Positions 23,428-35,951 of a DNA stretch of 64,000 bases are shown piece by piece. The notes beneath the pieces are model-generated. The model was given only the letters and a program-made list of their open reading frames with translations. It did not search any database and was not told the DNA's origin. The position numbers were made by a program, and so were the translations under genes. How positions within the stretch are numbered: the stretch's first letter is position 1; every line of letters starts with the position of its first letter. Location of the stretch: assembly GCA_950295325.1 (NCBI GenBank), contig OX485804.1, forward strand, positions 32,612,001 to 32,676,000, written 5' to 3'. The DNA comes from Polytrichum commune (taxonomy: Eukaryota; Streptophyta; Polytrichopsida; Polytrichales; Polytrichaceae).

Positions 23428-24584
23428 TGTTGTTCCGTTCCAAAATCGGAAAATCCCACCAATGTACAGAGGTCACAAACTCAGTAGAAATTACCACATG
23501 ATGTGAGATGAGTTAAGGTACTGTGGCCTTAAAGCAACACTTGAAGAAAAGAAAAATTATAGTTCATGAAGGTCAAGTAGCTTGGAATAAACTCATAAAA
23601 AAAATCCATAGATTAGCAAATCTAAACATAATCTAACCAAAAATAAAATAAAAATAAAAATATGCAATCTAGATAAATTTGCAAAGTTGTCTTAAGGAAA
23701 GAGCCTTTTACTTCATTGCATGTTTTATTGATGTTGGATTGCTAAGTGAGAATCACCACAAAATCAACCTCATTGCGGGTGAGGATCTTCTATTAAATGA
23801 AGGTGTTGTCCCCCTTTTTGTGGATCACTTCTTACACTGCCTTGTTGAGCGGATAGATCCCTTATTAGCCACTGTGATTGGCCAAAGTTGGTGCTCTTCT
23901 AATAGCTTTTTTTCTTATCCTTCTTACACCGCTATTATAAATGGTGGAAATGGTGCTATTTCAAACTTAGTGCCTCATATGATTTATCGATTTTAACAAT
24001 GACTTACTCGATGGCATTGTTGCACTCACTTGTTGAAGGCTTAAGGATTTAAAACAGGTGTCACCAAAAGGAATGTGTTACTTTGAGGCCTCAATACTTT
24101 GCATTTTGCAAGATGTTGTCACAGTCTCAGAAGAAACACGATGAAGTAGCCACTAAAGAAAGAGGTAGAGCAAGGCTTCTTTTTGCACATGTCACAAGCA
24201 AAAAGAAAGGCATATAAAATTTGAAATTAATATTGCATGTCAAAAGAAAAGCTTAAATGGAAAAATGTTGTCACATGGGAAAGCAAATAAAACAAAAGCA
24301 ACATGTCAAAAGAAAGGTCCCCTCAACCATTACCAATCAAGCACATCCCATAACTATGGGCAAACAATGTTGTATCCCATAATACATAAGCCACGCTTGG
24401 ATTTCATAGCGACTTAGAAGATACGAGTTAACTTTTGCACATGTAATTGAACATGGGCTTGACACATCCCCAAAAATTAGAAACTATGTGCAGCCAAAGA
24501 TAAGATCCTTTTAATGGATGGTATAAAAAAATAGGTTTCAAAATAAAATAGGCCCCACACAATATTTGACTTTGAGTTCAAAAG
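23428..24584. other. Gene-free DNA with one unassigned open frame
   Basis: A frame of about 100 codons on the plus strand ends near 23996 and includes 'GLLSENHHKINLIAGEDLLL'. It has no ATG at its proposed start and matches no family I recognise; it may be an exon-like relic or chance. The rest is AT-rich with no recognisable feature. Confidence 0.45.
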
Positions 24585-24860
24585 AGGGAAGCTAGCATGT
24601 GAGCGGTGAGCAATAATATGTGAGTAGTGAGCAATGTCATGGGATATAAGTGTCCATTCTTAGAATATATTCCACAAAATATGAATAGGTTAGCTATAAA
24701 TGAAATTTTGACATTAAAAAAACCCTATTATTGTCAAAACATGCTCTACATCTTGTCAAGGGGTCTATCACCATGTAATCAATTTGGTAGTTGTAGATAT
24801 AATAATAAGCCTTAATATATTATTATTAGTTTAATGTTAGTAAATGGAACTCAAAAATAG

Positions 24861-26472
24861 CATGGGTGGGTCACTCTATATAATTTGTGTGCATCACATG
24901 CAAAAGAGGGGTATTTGTTTAGGGGTTATTTACTTCCAAGGCGTAAATTAAAGGTTCCTTATAATTGCTTAATTCTCTAAAACAACCTATTTGTTAGCAC
25001 CCTACCATTACTTATTATTTCCATGCCAATGCAATTTATTGTAGTCCATATTCCTTATAAGTAATAAAATGTACTCCATGTTCATACATGACATTGCATG
25101 CATACTCACGGGTAGATCACTTAGTGCATTTAAAAAACGACGTGCGGCATAATATAGAGAGGATTAAAATCATTTGAAATAAAAATTATAAAGTAATTCC
25201 AAATAATGAAGGGGCCATTAAATGTAGACAATCCCATTATAAGTAAGTTAGATGGACATAAAACGTGGGCCATTATTTTTTTGTAAAATTAATATAGGGG
25301 CTGAAGATAAGGATCCTAGAAGGTATGTTTAGTATGGTATGTAAATGGGTTTAGGACTCACGGGGATGGATGATAATTGGGAATTCCGTCTGTCCAAAAT
25401 TACTTAAAAGGAATATAGAGTACAAAAAATTGCAGTGACTTGGACAATATAAGTAATGGAAGGGTGCAAACAAATGGGCCATTTTTGAAACTTAAGTAAT
25501 TATAGGGAGGCTTTAATTCAACCCTTGAAGGTAAATAGCCCAAAACAAAAAACCCCCAGCCGCACGTGGTGCACAAAAATGCCTTGGAGTGATCTACCCG
25601 TGTGCATACTATTGCAACAACAGTTCCTAAAGTCATGAACTTCAGAGGAACTTTAGACAAAATACATCCACATCACACTTGCATATCATAAACAACCATA
25701 TCAACAACTAAAATATCATGCACCATACGCAGTACAAAAGTGCATGTGTATTCATGGTAAATGATTGTGTGCTACATTTTAAATACAACACCTGCTCTTT
25801 GGGAGTCTACGCACAAACACAAACCTCGTACATGAACCCTACACATTTCTCTTGGTCAAAACTTTTCCATTTCTTCCTCATCAATCATATTCAATGTGTA
25901 TACTTCTTTGGTAGCATTGGAGCTCATGGTCATAGAAGAAGTAATGCAATCCACATCAATACATTGGCTATTAGTATGATCATATTTAAATTTGTTATGA
26001 TCCGGATGTTTCTAGTAATATTGCAACATTATTTCAATATAGGATTTGTGAGGATTTTGCTTTCTAAATTCTTCGACTTGGGCCAAGAGTTCAATCAACT
26101 GCTTTAGTACCCCAAACATATGCCCATTACGCACATGCACCCCTCCCAACCCTCCATGAACCCTCACTTGCTTTAGACAAAATGTTAGTAGCATTTCTAG
26201 CTCTATTGGCACTAGTTGGCTTAGTGCATGCTTATAAACATATCACACTTAATATAAACCCTAGGATCCTAAACTTCAACCCCTATATTAGTTTTACTAA
26301 AACGAAATGTCCCACATTTTATACCTATCTACTTCATTTATAATAAGATTGTTTACTTTTAATGGACTTTTAATTATTTTTAATTCCTTTGTAAATTTTA
26401 TTCAAATGAATTTAATCCTCCTTATATTATTCCGCACGTCATTTGTAAAATGCACTAAGTGACCCACCCGTG
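24861..26472 (+). mobile_element. hAT-like element (outer copy), 1.6 kb, interrupted by its own kin
   Basis: Left end CATGGGTGGGTCACT and right end (minus strand) CACGGGTGGGTCACT are inverted repeats of 15 bp with one mismatch. The left ~210 bp is the inverted match of 25395-25602, and the right ~250 bp is the inverted match of 25107-25350, because a shorter inverted copy sits inside. Flanks (AAAAATAG, GAAATTAA) no longer match well, suggesting an old insertion. The interior (25611-26220) has no recognisable transposase, so this is non-autonomous. The hAT placement rests on the nested copy's 8-bp duplication. Confidence 0.8.
25107..25602 (-). mobile_element. hAT-like MITE (nested copy), 496 bp, with perfect 8-bp TSD
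   Basis: Ends CACGGGTAGATCACT and AGTGATCTACCCGTG are perfect 15-bp inverted repeats. TGCATACT directly flanks both sides (25099-25106, 25603-25610), an exact 8-bp duplication as made by hAT transposases. Read on the minus strand it matches the left (24861-25075) and right (26225-26472) arms of the outer element, so it is a deleted family member inserted in reverse into its relative. Non-coding. Confidence 0.9.
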
Positions 26473-27436
26473 GAAATTAACTACAATTATCTACATATAT
26501 TTAAAGTTCATAGAATTCCTATAACAACTATGTAGTAACATCACTACTGTACTTGGTTACATATTATTGACTATTAGTGCTCAACAATAATTATAACCCT
26601 ATATTATTCAGGTATGATGCGCATGACCTTGTTGTAGTTCAAAGTTACCATTGCATGCATGAAGGTATTTGGCATCATGTAGCCCACCTTGCATATAATA
26701 CATGAATATATGATACACATGTGTTTGTAGTATAATCCATTGTTATTTCCTCTCCACCGTGGCATACATTGCAAGTGTTCTACTCTCCCATTTGTTTCTA
26801 TGCTTTGCAGCATGTGCATTTGGATTGTGCCAAGTTTTTGGAGCTGGAAACCAACATCCTCTAGGTTAAATATCTCACCCCAAGGTTTGCTTACAAATTA
26901 AATACCTCATCCCCAATTCACTTTCGCTATCAAATTTGAGAAATGCTTGTGAAGGTTTTTTCATCTTTATGATGTAGGTCATTAGAATTCGACCATGCAA
27001 CATGCATTATTGAAGCTAGGGAAATGATAGAATCTAAATTTACCAAGAAATAATCATTAAGTCATAAGGTAAGTACAAATATTATTAATTTTTTTGAAAC
27101 TTTAGGATTGTGATTTGTACATCTATCTCTACTTTATAATTCTAAATAGTCATTTTATGTGTAGACAATAACATATTATAGTAAAAAATACCCCCCCCCC
27201 TTACATATGTTATCAACATTACTGCCTCTAAAAAAATCCCCTTTTGTATACTCATGTTATTTAATTTGTGGTGTCCCAAGAAGCTACTATTTCAAAAGAA
27301 AATCATAGCACCTAATAGATTTGTACATAACTAAGTGGAACAAAATCCCTCCCATATGTAAACTCTATGAGTCAAATTTTCAATAGGAGCCTTAGCTACT
27401 AGATCTTAGACTTGTGGTGTATGCACTTTGTGTATT

Positions 27437-28502
27437 TTATGCAATATCTAAATTGCAAATATGCAATGTAACAAGATTTTGCCAATTTTGGAAGGAATAA
27501 TTTGCATTGAGGTAAGCGGGCCTTAAACAGGTACTATTCACATAAATTTCAGAGCTCATTCATTAACTTATTCATTATTAAAAGTGAAGAGTCTCTTTCT
27601 CATCAAAATAATTATTTAGGTCACTTCAATTATGTTGACTATTGAGCCTAGACTGGTAAATAAATTTAGAGAATGTCATCCGATCTCTTTTAACATACAT
27701 CTTTTTGGACTCCTTTCTGAGATCCACACCCACCAAATATAGATGTCCTAAACAGATCACGCTTGATACTTTAAAGCACTTATATCAGTATGTAGATTAT
27801 GGAGTCTATCATGGAAATTTCATTCCCAAGACACATTGACAGATCACACAGATATTGCAAACAGAACTTCCTTGAAAACTCACAACACATACGACAACCC
27901 CAACTTGTTTTAACACCTCACAGTATACATGACACGATCCCATCTTCTCAAGACAAAGATCAAGTGTGAACCAAGTCAAGGTGGTATTACTTGTAAATAT
28001 AAATCACCACTATCTCATCTCCAAAGATTGGAATTGCCATTAGAGGAGCCACATCTTGGAATCCAAGGATCTAATATTATTGAAGCAAGTGCTACAAGCG
28101 TACATGTGGAGAGCATAAGATGACAAGCTATTGAATGAGTATGAACAATTTTAGAAGCTACTAATTTTCAAAAATTCCAGTTACAACTCCCAGAAATTAG
28201 AGTAAGAACCAAATTGACATGTGACCAATCACCGACTAGTCTTATAGAGTAGAATCTACTTAGTTTATTATTTGGGACAAATGCTAACCTTTACTACATC
28301 AAGATCTGGAATGGTGGGTGAATGCATGCTCTACATGGATCATATGGGACATCCCATATAACCTCTTCAACAGACATGGTAACTCTCATGTAGACCTAAT
28401 AAATTGGAGCTTTCATTGCCAGGGCTGACTGAATTGCAAGGAAACAATTCAATTAATTAGGCAAGAGAAATAATAATCTTACAAACCCTAAACCCTAAAC
28501 TG
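27437..28502. other. Intergenic DNA downstream of HEXO1
   Basis: Contains another fragment of the commonest dispersed repeat (about 27630-27760). The part adjoining 28503 should hold the HEXO1 3' UTR and poly(A) site; 'ACCCTAAACCCTAAAC' lies just 3' of the stop on the minus strand. No other gene is supported. Confidence 0.55.
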
Positions 28503-31500
28503 TCACTGTTTAAAGCAAGATCCGGGATCCCGGGGTGCACTTCGCCCGTAGGCATAGCTGCTGCCATAATACACAGGCGCAGCTGCAATTCCACGCCAAT
28601 TCAACAAACACCGAAAATATTGGAATCGTTCCAAAGCAGGAGTCGCGCCTTGCTCGGTGAAGTCCTGGGTGCTCCAAAGTTTCTCTGAATAGTGCATCAA
28701 CAAAATTGATGAGTGACGTGTCATAAACATGTCTGGCTAGTTGTCTGACTACTCACCAATCTCTCTTTGAACATCTGGAACTAGCCACAAGTTCCAGAAA
28801 AACGTCCAAGGTAGAAAGTTCTTTTCAACAGATGGGCTTGATGCAAAATCTAGTAGACATCAGATATTTGGACATTCTACATCAGCTGGACTTGATCCAA
28901 AATCCAGTAGATCATCAAACAACAATTATCCATTGCATGCCATGTAGGACTCCATGTATGTATTTCATCCATTCAAACGTCCTTGGTCCCTTAGACTCTC
29001 AAGCTCTGGCATGAAGTGCCCTGTAGTCCTGCTCAACATATATATATATATATATTTAGAGAGAGCGAGAGAGAGAGAGAGAGAGAGTGTGTGTAATACT
29101 TCATATTCATATTGGTAGTAATACTGCAAAATCAGGAGACCCACCTGCAGCAGCTGCTGCTCGTGGCCATATGGTCTGCAAAATGTCGGATCCATCAGCA
29201 GTTTCACCCCACATGCATACCTCTCCTCCAATGACAAGTTTTTTCTCGTCTGAATCTGTTATGCCAAGGAGAGGCTCAGTATCATAGATCTTGTCCCAAG
29301 TTACATCCAAGTGGTCCAAGTACCATGTTCCTTGATCGCTCATTATGCACCTGAATCCTGCCTTTACTGCTTTTGGGCATGTCCCTCCTTGTAACCTGTT
29401 TTTCATTACATAAACAGTCAGAAAAAAGTGCAAATGAAGTTTGAGATTGTGGCAATGATGTTTCTTTACTAATAAGTACTAGGTAGTGCCCAATGAGCAC
29501 GTAATCAGAAAGATGGGAAATGAAACTTTAAAGAATAGACCTCTTCAATTATCTCATTAATAATAAATTCTATACCATGAATTCAGTCTAAGATATCCCC
29601 TTCCCGTTTAATGTGAATGCCACAAATTTCACAAGGTGCATCCCTCTTCCTTGCGGGTTTTGTGCCTTTTGACAATACCAAACCAACTACCGAACTTCGT
29701 ATATAGAAGATGACCTACTTACTTTCTGGAGGTACTTGAACCATTAGACATCTTCAAAGTTTCTCAGTAAAGTACTCAGATTTCTTCACACTACTCAGTT
29801 ATCTGGCATAGACAGTGTCCACAGTGCATCAATGTGCACTAACATCCTCAACCCAAATGCGTCTGGCCACCATACAGAAGGCCTCACTAAGAACTGGTAA
29901 CATAAACATTGAGACATTGTCACATGAGGATGGATTCTAGATTTCAGAACAAGTTCTGAATAGAGTTTGAATCTTAGCTTTGAAGCCTATGTAATAAAAT
30001 TCAGTCAGTGTGCAGGTATATATGAAAAACACAAATCATATGTTAACCAGGTAAGTTTAGCTGCTTCATGGATGTAATGCAACGTGTTGGAACCATGAAT
30101 TTGTTCTGGTCTAAAAACCTCTGCACAATGGATGAATGGTGAATTCCCGTACACAGAAGGGTTTAATGGAGTTACGAGTGCTCTCATTAAGAAAGAGTTC
30201 TTTCTTACATAAGGGTCAGAACAGGGAAGAAAGGATAGAAATCAAATTACAGAAAGGAGGAATGTGTACCAGTTCTGGACAACTGTCTCTTTGCTCAGTC
30301 GTTCAGGAAAAGCGAGGAAAGTTTCTTCCCTGTAACACCGCATGAAATGATTTTTAGAAGTATTCCCGTGTACCTCCTCCAAATGAAGACAAGGTTCATC
30401 TTCGAGGAACCCACAAATTTTTAGGCTGGAACTCTAGTCTTGTCAAATTTTGAAAGAAGAGCTAAAACATACCAATTCACAGGGACATAACCACGCTTCA
30501 CAGCAATCTCCTGCGTACGGATCACAAACTCAGCATATGCATCTTTAGAGGAGATGTTTTTGCTGCTCAACCTGGATGTGGACATCGAATATGCATTAGA
30601 AATATAATTTTGCAAAAGTATGTGATATTTGGCTTAGTGAAAAAACTTCTGGTGGATAACAATTTAATAACGATGCCATTGTGCAAAGGTGCATGACACC
30701 CACCAACTCTGAATATGTGGGGTGTCCTCCCAGCAGCCTGCAAGCACCATGGACAACAGAACTTCAATTTAGATGATGACTAACCTAACCCAACTCTAAG
30801 ATAAAAAGATTCTCTACTGATTTAAATCTCTCAGCAGGGCGTTAGTGGCATGCCAAGAGAAGGAAATAGTACTTTCACTTTGCAATTGCATGTGGAACTT
30901 TCGAACTGACAAATCAATAAAAAGATTGACCACTCTCAGCATTTACATCAATAACCTGTGGCGAACCAGATACGACTTACTTGTGTTAACTTCATCTCCA
31001 CCCAAATGTGCAAACTCAAATGGAAAGACCTTCTTGAAATCTGCAATATGTCAGAGCGAAGGTGTGATTGTGATATATATAAACGTCCATACGTGGTTTG
31101 GCGTTTTCTGTATTATGCCAATACAATACACTACAGAATCAAAGGACCAGACTATATTTGGTCCAATCATGAAAATTACTGTCAATAAATCAGTCTACTC
31201 TATATCTTTGAAACAGAATGATGCAGATCAGGTTGGGGATTCATATCTGTTCTTTAATCTAAAACCCTACACTACAAATCCTCAATTCCTTTTTGCACAC
31301 TATACAAAATTAGATCGCATATACACATGAACAAAATCATGATTGGCCTTTGATATTTAAGGGAAAAGGTGAACCTCCAATAATGCCATCGATCACTTCA
31401 AATGTGTAGTTTTTGCTTACATCCAAGGGCTCTATACATTGTGGTGATGGCCACAGGTCTGGGTACCCCACACCCCTGACCAAGAACCCATAAAAACTTA

Positions 31501-34500
31501 GAAAGAAATCACAATCTCAGACACAGAAAGGATTAATGGCATCACAAAATCTCCAAATTATGCAAAGGGGAGTTCATGTATACCAGGCAAGGCAGCTGCA
31601 TTAAAGAGTAGAACTTTCCAGGCCAATTGGTAAACTAAATTTAATTGGACATTATGAATTGGCCTAGAAACAACTCTTTCATGCAAGGAGCAAGTTACAT
31701 TGATTGGCCTTCAAAAGTTTGTATCGACTAATCTTCAGTATGAATGAGCTACAGATATCAGAATGTAGGGCTCAGATACATACTCTAATTCCCTCAGACA
31801 TGATCTGAAATCGACTGAAATATCACAACACTCCACACTAAACAATAAAGGGGAGTTCATGGGTATCAGGTGAGGCAGCTCTGATGAAGAGTAGTTTCGA
31901 GACCAATTTATGAAGTATCTTCAATGGACTTTATGAATTGGCCTGGAAACAAAGTGTTCAATACAAGGAGCAAGAGACATTGGCCTTTGGGGGTTTGTAT
32001 TGTCTAATCTTCAGTATGAACGACTTACAGATATAAGAATTTTACGACCTAGATACATACTCTAGTTACCTCAAACATGAGCTGAAATTGACTGAAATAT
32101 CACAAAACGTCCACATTAAGCAATAAAGGGGAGTTCATGAATACCAGGCAAGGCATGTGCATTGAAGAGCAGTTTCCAGACCAGTTTGTGAAGTATCTTT
32201 AATTGGACCTTATGAATTGGTCTGGAAAACTGACTCTTCAAAACAAGGAGAAGGAGATTGGCCATCAAAGGTTTGTAGCGTCTAATCTACAGTTTGAATG
32301 AGCTACACATCAGAATTTAGGACTCAGGAAAATATTCTAATTACCTCAGACATTAGGTGATATTTATTGGTTTAGAGTTTTCATTTGACCTAAAGGAGAG
32401 AGATGACTCCAATGTTAAAACCAACATGATTTATGGTGTTGCTCCATCATTGAGTTGGTCTAACTCTATATGTAATCCCAAAACGGGCATCACAAAAATT
32501 AGGTGGCCCTCAAAGACTGCTGCTACCTTTTAAAGGCGAATACCTTGAACAGGTGTGGATAACCCGGCCTGCACCTATCTTCCCCACACCTTTTAAATTT
32601 ATGTCTTTAAGCCACCCTTTTGACCTAAATTTATGATAATCAGTAAATCCACAGCATTATAAGATGAAATCTTGGCTGCTGTATGTAATATGAATGATTG
32701 CTGGTGATATTAATTACTGCTGACCTTAGCCCACATTGTTAATTTACGAAAACTCACCAAGATGCTGCATGGCCTGGAACATCCAACTCAGGCATCACAT
32801 GGATGCCTCTCAACCGAGCATATCTGCGCAGATATATGAATGACAGTCACAGCCTGACAAAAAGGAAAGGCAAAGCAGATGTAATAGTAGAAGGACCAAG
32901 GGGGTGACATAAGATAGAAGAGGTGAAGGAATGACAATGGAAAAAGTTCACGAAAAATGTCCTTCACTGATGACAGTTAGCCATTAAACCAGTGAGAAAG
33001 ATTAACCCTAAAACGCCAAAGGGTGATTTTGGCACATTGAGATGACTTAAGATCAAAGATTTTGAATGCTCAAATGCTATTTACATTGCAAGAAAAGTTG
33101 TTAAAAATCACTTAGAGATTACATCCATACGCTTGAAAGCTAAAGTTAACATATTGACATGCAAGAAAATCATCTACAGGATATTGCTTGCAGATATTCA
33201 TGAACAATCCATAGCAAGGTATCACTTAATACAATTGTGTCCCAAGGCTCAGAACTAACTTATGTACAACATAGTTTGGAAGAAAGAGAAACACATTCAT
33301 GTGTAGCAATGGTGGCTAATAATAGTGGATACTGCATAGAATTGTGCGATGGATTTCTTCATGTACTTGGTTGTAATTGCATCCTAATTACAAAAATATT
33401 TGTACACTCAAGAATTTCGTTAGAAAAACGAAGCTATTTAAATAAGGGTTACTCTTCTAAGAAATGGCTAAAGATGAAGCTATCAACAGCAAAATTTCAT
33501 TTTTCTTGTCTCCAAAGCCCTGTCAAGGCTTTCTCAACGTTTAAAGGTTAAGAACACATACTCGACAATCTCTCGAGCGTCGTCTACAGTGTAACGCTCG
33601 GCTGATGAGTAAGCACCGTCCCAGAGAGCTGGATAAGAAGGAATTTCAAGTGGAAACGACTCCTCATCTACAATATGCCAATGTAGGACATTCTGCATGT
33701 TCAAACATTTCAAATGTATCAGGACACAAGTTTAAAAGCCTTGCACATCATTAATCAATTAAAACATCCATCCCTGCTGCAAAATTAATGGGACTGCAAT
33801 ACTATGGGGACATGAATACAGGTAGGCGAACCATAGAGATAATCACTTACAAGCTTGGCAAAAGACATTGAGTCAAGGACACTTTTGATGGATTCAATAG
33901 GTTGATAGTGCCGAGATGTATCTGTTAACATCATTGTCTGTCAGGAACGCATGAAGGAGACTGAGGGAACCTACTACTTGGTAACAAAATAATTAGAAGC
34001 ATCAAATGAAAACAATGAAGAGTAAAAGAATGAAAACAAGAAGAGTTGAGGAACAAGTACCAATGAGTAGTCCTCTGTATGAAAACCGAGGCTGGTCTTT
34101 GATGAGATAAGGGGTTTTTGTTATCTTCATTGTTTTTGAGGCGAAGTCAAAGGTTGCTAACTGGCTGAAAGTCTACACCAAGAGAAACACCCACAAAATC
34201 AATATTGCAGCTTTCCCCTGCAGTAGAAACATAAATAGGATAAAGCATTCATAAATTGCATCCGCTTCCCACGTGGCAAGCGCAACATGTACACAGTGCA
34301 TTCCTAAATGTGTTCTTCAAACCCCAAAGTATTGGACCGCCACTGACATCATGGATGGAAATAATAATTTGCCACTACATCCCACTGACTTCATCACTTC
34401 CTAACATCAGGTGCAGGCATCTGAACTGGCAGGATGCGTACACCCTTTGTATGCCAATATCAAATGTCAATCTGCCATCAGAATCTGCTATAGAAGGATC

Positions 34501-35951
34501 AATGGCTACAAGTATACAGAGTGAAGAGAAAAAAACCTCAAGACCACGAAGTGCTCCATAGACAGTTTTGGCCTGCCAATGTACACCCCAGTCGTTAGCT
34601 CAAACAGGATAACTTCCATAGCCAATGGACATTTGGGCTTATTTCAGTTTGATGGGTTTAAGGTTTTCTCAAGCAGAACTTTTATAGATTACTACACAGT
34701 GCCATACTATTTAATGGCACCTGGCACGTTAGTCTATGGATCCTCTGCTGCAAATGTGAGGCATTATGCTGCACATTTGGTGATCAAAATTCATGTATGA
34801 CTTGAAGCATTCATCGTCTTTTACACTCTGCTGAAATCTAACAATGAATCAAAAGCCCGACACAAAACCCAATGAGAGTTTTGAGAAGCAATATAAGTTC
34901 CAGTAAATTACACATGGAACTTACTTCCAGAGTGGCGGTAAGTGTGTCGGCAGAATCCGGGATGTACAGGGTGTAGGATTCATCCACTCCATATTTGAGC
35001 TGCAGACAACACATATGTAGAACTCACATGTTGATGAAACTAGCATAACATGACCTGCCACATTGGCATTTCAAAGACACAAACACTAAGTAATCTTACT
35101 TTGTTGTGATGACTTGTATCTACTGAACAGAAAAACCTGACCCGACCAGAAAATCAAAATAAAAGTAAAACAACATTGAAATCGAATCTTAAGCATTCAT
35201 ATGTTCATGAAAACTAACATCATGACACTTGCGGCATTGGCAATCCAAGAACACACCCTATGTAACCTTACTTTTTCTGTGATGACTACTAAGTACCTAC
35301 TGATAAGAAAAAACTTGAACATAGCAGAAAAGAAAAACAACATCGATGTCGAATCTTAAGTATTCACATGTTGATGAAAACTAACATCATCACCTGCCCC
35401 ATAGACAATCCAACGATACACGCTATGTAATCTTACATTGTTGTGATGACTACCTACTGAGAAGGAAAAACTTGACCAGACCAGATTAGACCAGAATAAT
35501 AATTGAGATATACCTCTTCGTTCGAAGAGTCAAGTCGAACGAGCAGCTTCTCCAGCATCCGGGATGAAGAGCTAAAGGTGGACACCTTTGCGTGAGACTG
35601 CGGAGGGAACAGAATTGCTCGGTACCTTAGGAAAGCATTAAACAAAGTGCCAGGTGCTTTCTTCCCATCCTCCACAGCAAATTGGAAGACACCACTGTCC
35701 AGAATCAGACTCCCTTTTCCATGTGTCACCGAGACAGGCATGGGCCAAATCATATCCTCCTCTTCCTCCTGCTCCTTAGCTCCAGCCGAGGAGCCTCCAA
35801 ATTCATGTTGCTTATAACCCCGAAACCTGAATGCATCCAAGATTGATGACATAGGTACCTTCGGGGCGCCATTTCCTCGCACCCCGGGGACCAGGATGAT
35901 GCATATCACCATAACAAGCACACATACCGCAATTCCAACTCCCCTCGCCAT
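28503..35951 (-). CDS. HEXO1: Beta-N-acetylhexosaminidase, HEXO1-type (GH20), 14 exons, 571 aa
   Basis: GH20 exo-enzyme removing terminal GlcNAc/GalNAc from glycans; plant HEXO1 trims N-glycans in the vacuole. Exons on the minus strand: 35951-35514, 34999-34925, 34572-34537, 34172-34061, 33921-33851, 33692-33562, 32823-32758, 31475-31375, 31040-30981, 30737-30704, 30571-30473, 30329-30270, 29395-29145, 28684-28503. All joins are GT-AG and sum to 1716 nt. Residues 1-26 form a signal peptide (hydrophobic 'IAVCVLVMVICIILV'). R216 in 'SYRGLLIDTSRHY' is the substrate arginine, H250 lies in 'NVLHWHIVD', and D359-E360 in 'AHLGGDEVNT' are the catalytic pair. 'GGEVCMWGE' (484-492) and 'QTIWPRAAAAAE' (501-512) complete the domain. 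Sequons are at N332, N362 and N380. 'PDLWPS', 'VNWEETF' and 'GFRCI' favour HEXO1 over HEXO3. The start is the ATG at 35951. Length is normal and no lesion is seen. Confidence 0.96.
28935..29025 (+). repeat. Truncated Tourist-like MITE remnant in HEXO1 intron 13
   Basis: 'ATGCCATGTAGGACTCCATGTA', 'TCCTTGGTCCCTTAGACTCTCAAG' and 'CATGAAGTGCCCT' (spread over this interval) echo the right half of the family at 61132-61631. Left half missing. It lies wholly within the intron (28685-29144). Confidence 0.5.
29037..29096. repeat. Compound microsatellite (TA)n-(GA)n-(GT)n in HEXO1 intron 13
   Basis: TA repeats near 29037-29056 pass into GAGAGA near 29059-29087 and a short GTGTGT. It lies about 50 bp from the donor site of exon 13 at 29145/29144. 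Confidence 0.9.
31567..32350. repeat. Tandem triplication, ~280-bp unit, inside HEXO1 intron 7
   Basis: The phrase GGGGAGTTCATG recurs at about 31567, 31850 and 32128 (periods 283 and 278). Each unit then shows 'TATGAATTGG', 'AGGAG', a 'GTTTGTA..GTCTAATCT' phrase and 'AGCTACA'/'ACTTACAGATA'. It fills most of intron 7 (31476-32757). Units carry no splice-bounded exon or conserved HEXO motif, so this is intron growth, not exon duplication. Confidence 0.85.
35026..35500. repeat. Tandem repeat, ~170-bp unit, nearly 3 copies, HEXO1 intron 1
   Basis: 'CATGTTGATGAAA'-type phrases start at about 35026, 35198 (CATATGTTCATGAAAACTAAC) and 35366 (CACATGTTGATGAAAACTAA), each followed by a 'CTATGTAA.CTTAC' and 'TGTGATGAC' phrase. 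Intron 1 spans 35000-35513, so the array is almost the entire intron. Confidence 0.85.

Larger units (their letters stand above)
24585..27436 (+). repeat. Dispersed ~1.2-kb repeat, copy A, split by a 1.6-kb insertion
   Basis: 24585-24860 and 26473-27436 together parallel 53755-55140 phrase by phrase: 'CTAGCATGTGAGCGGTGAG', 'CATCTTGTCAAG', 'GACCTTGTTGTAGTTCAAA', 'TTCTACTCTCCCATTTGTT', 'TTGGATTGTGCCAAGTTTTT', 'CCCCAATTCACTTTCGCT', 'AGGAGCCTTAG'. The segment between them, 24861-26472, is absent from the other copy and is a hAT-like insertion. The nature of the host repeat is unknown; no coding sequence stands out. Confidence 0.8.

Noticed and set aside
23679-23996. ~105-codon plus-strand frame
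   Set aside because: It begins at a TTG rather than an ATG, has no recognisable motif, and lies in gene-free repeat-rich DNA; one chance frame of this length is not surprising here.
24585-27436. LTR retrotransposon with LTRs at 24.6 and 26.5 kb
   Set aside because: The two segments are not repeats of each other; they are the two halves of one repeat split by a TIR element, as the continuous copy at 53.8-55.1 kb shows.
30845-31330. 161-codon open frame on the plus strand
   Set aside because: It lies opposite HEXO1 exon 9 and introns 8-9. The minus strand carries the conserved catalytic exon, and the plus-strand translation resembles no family.
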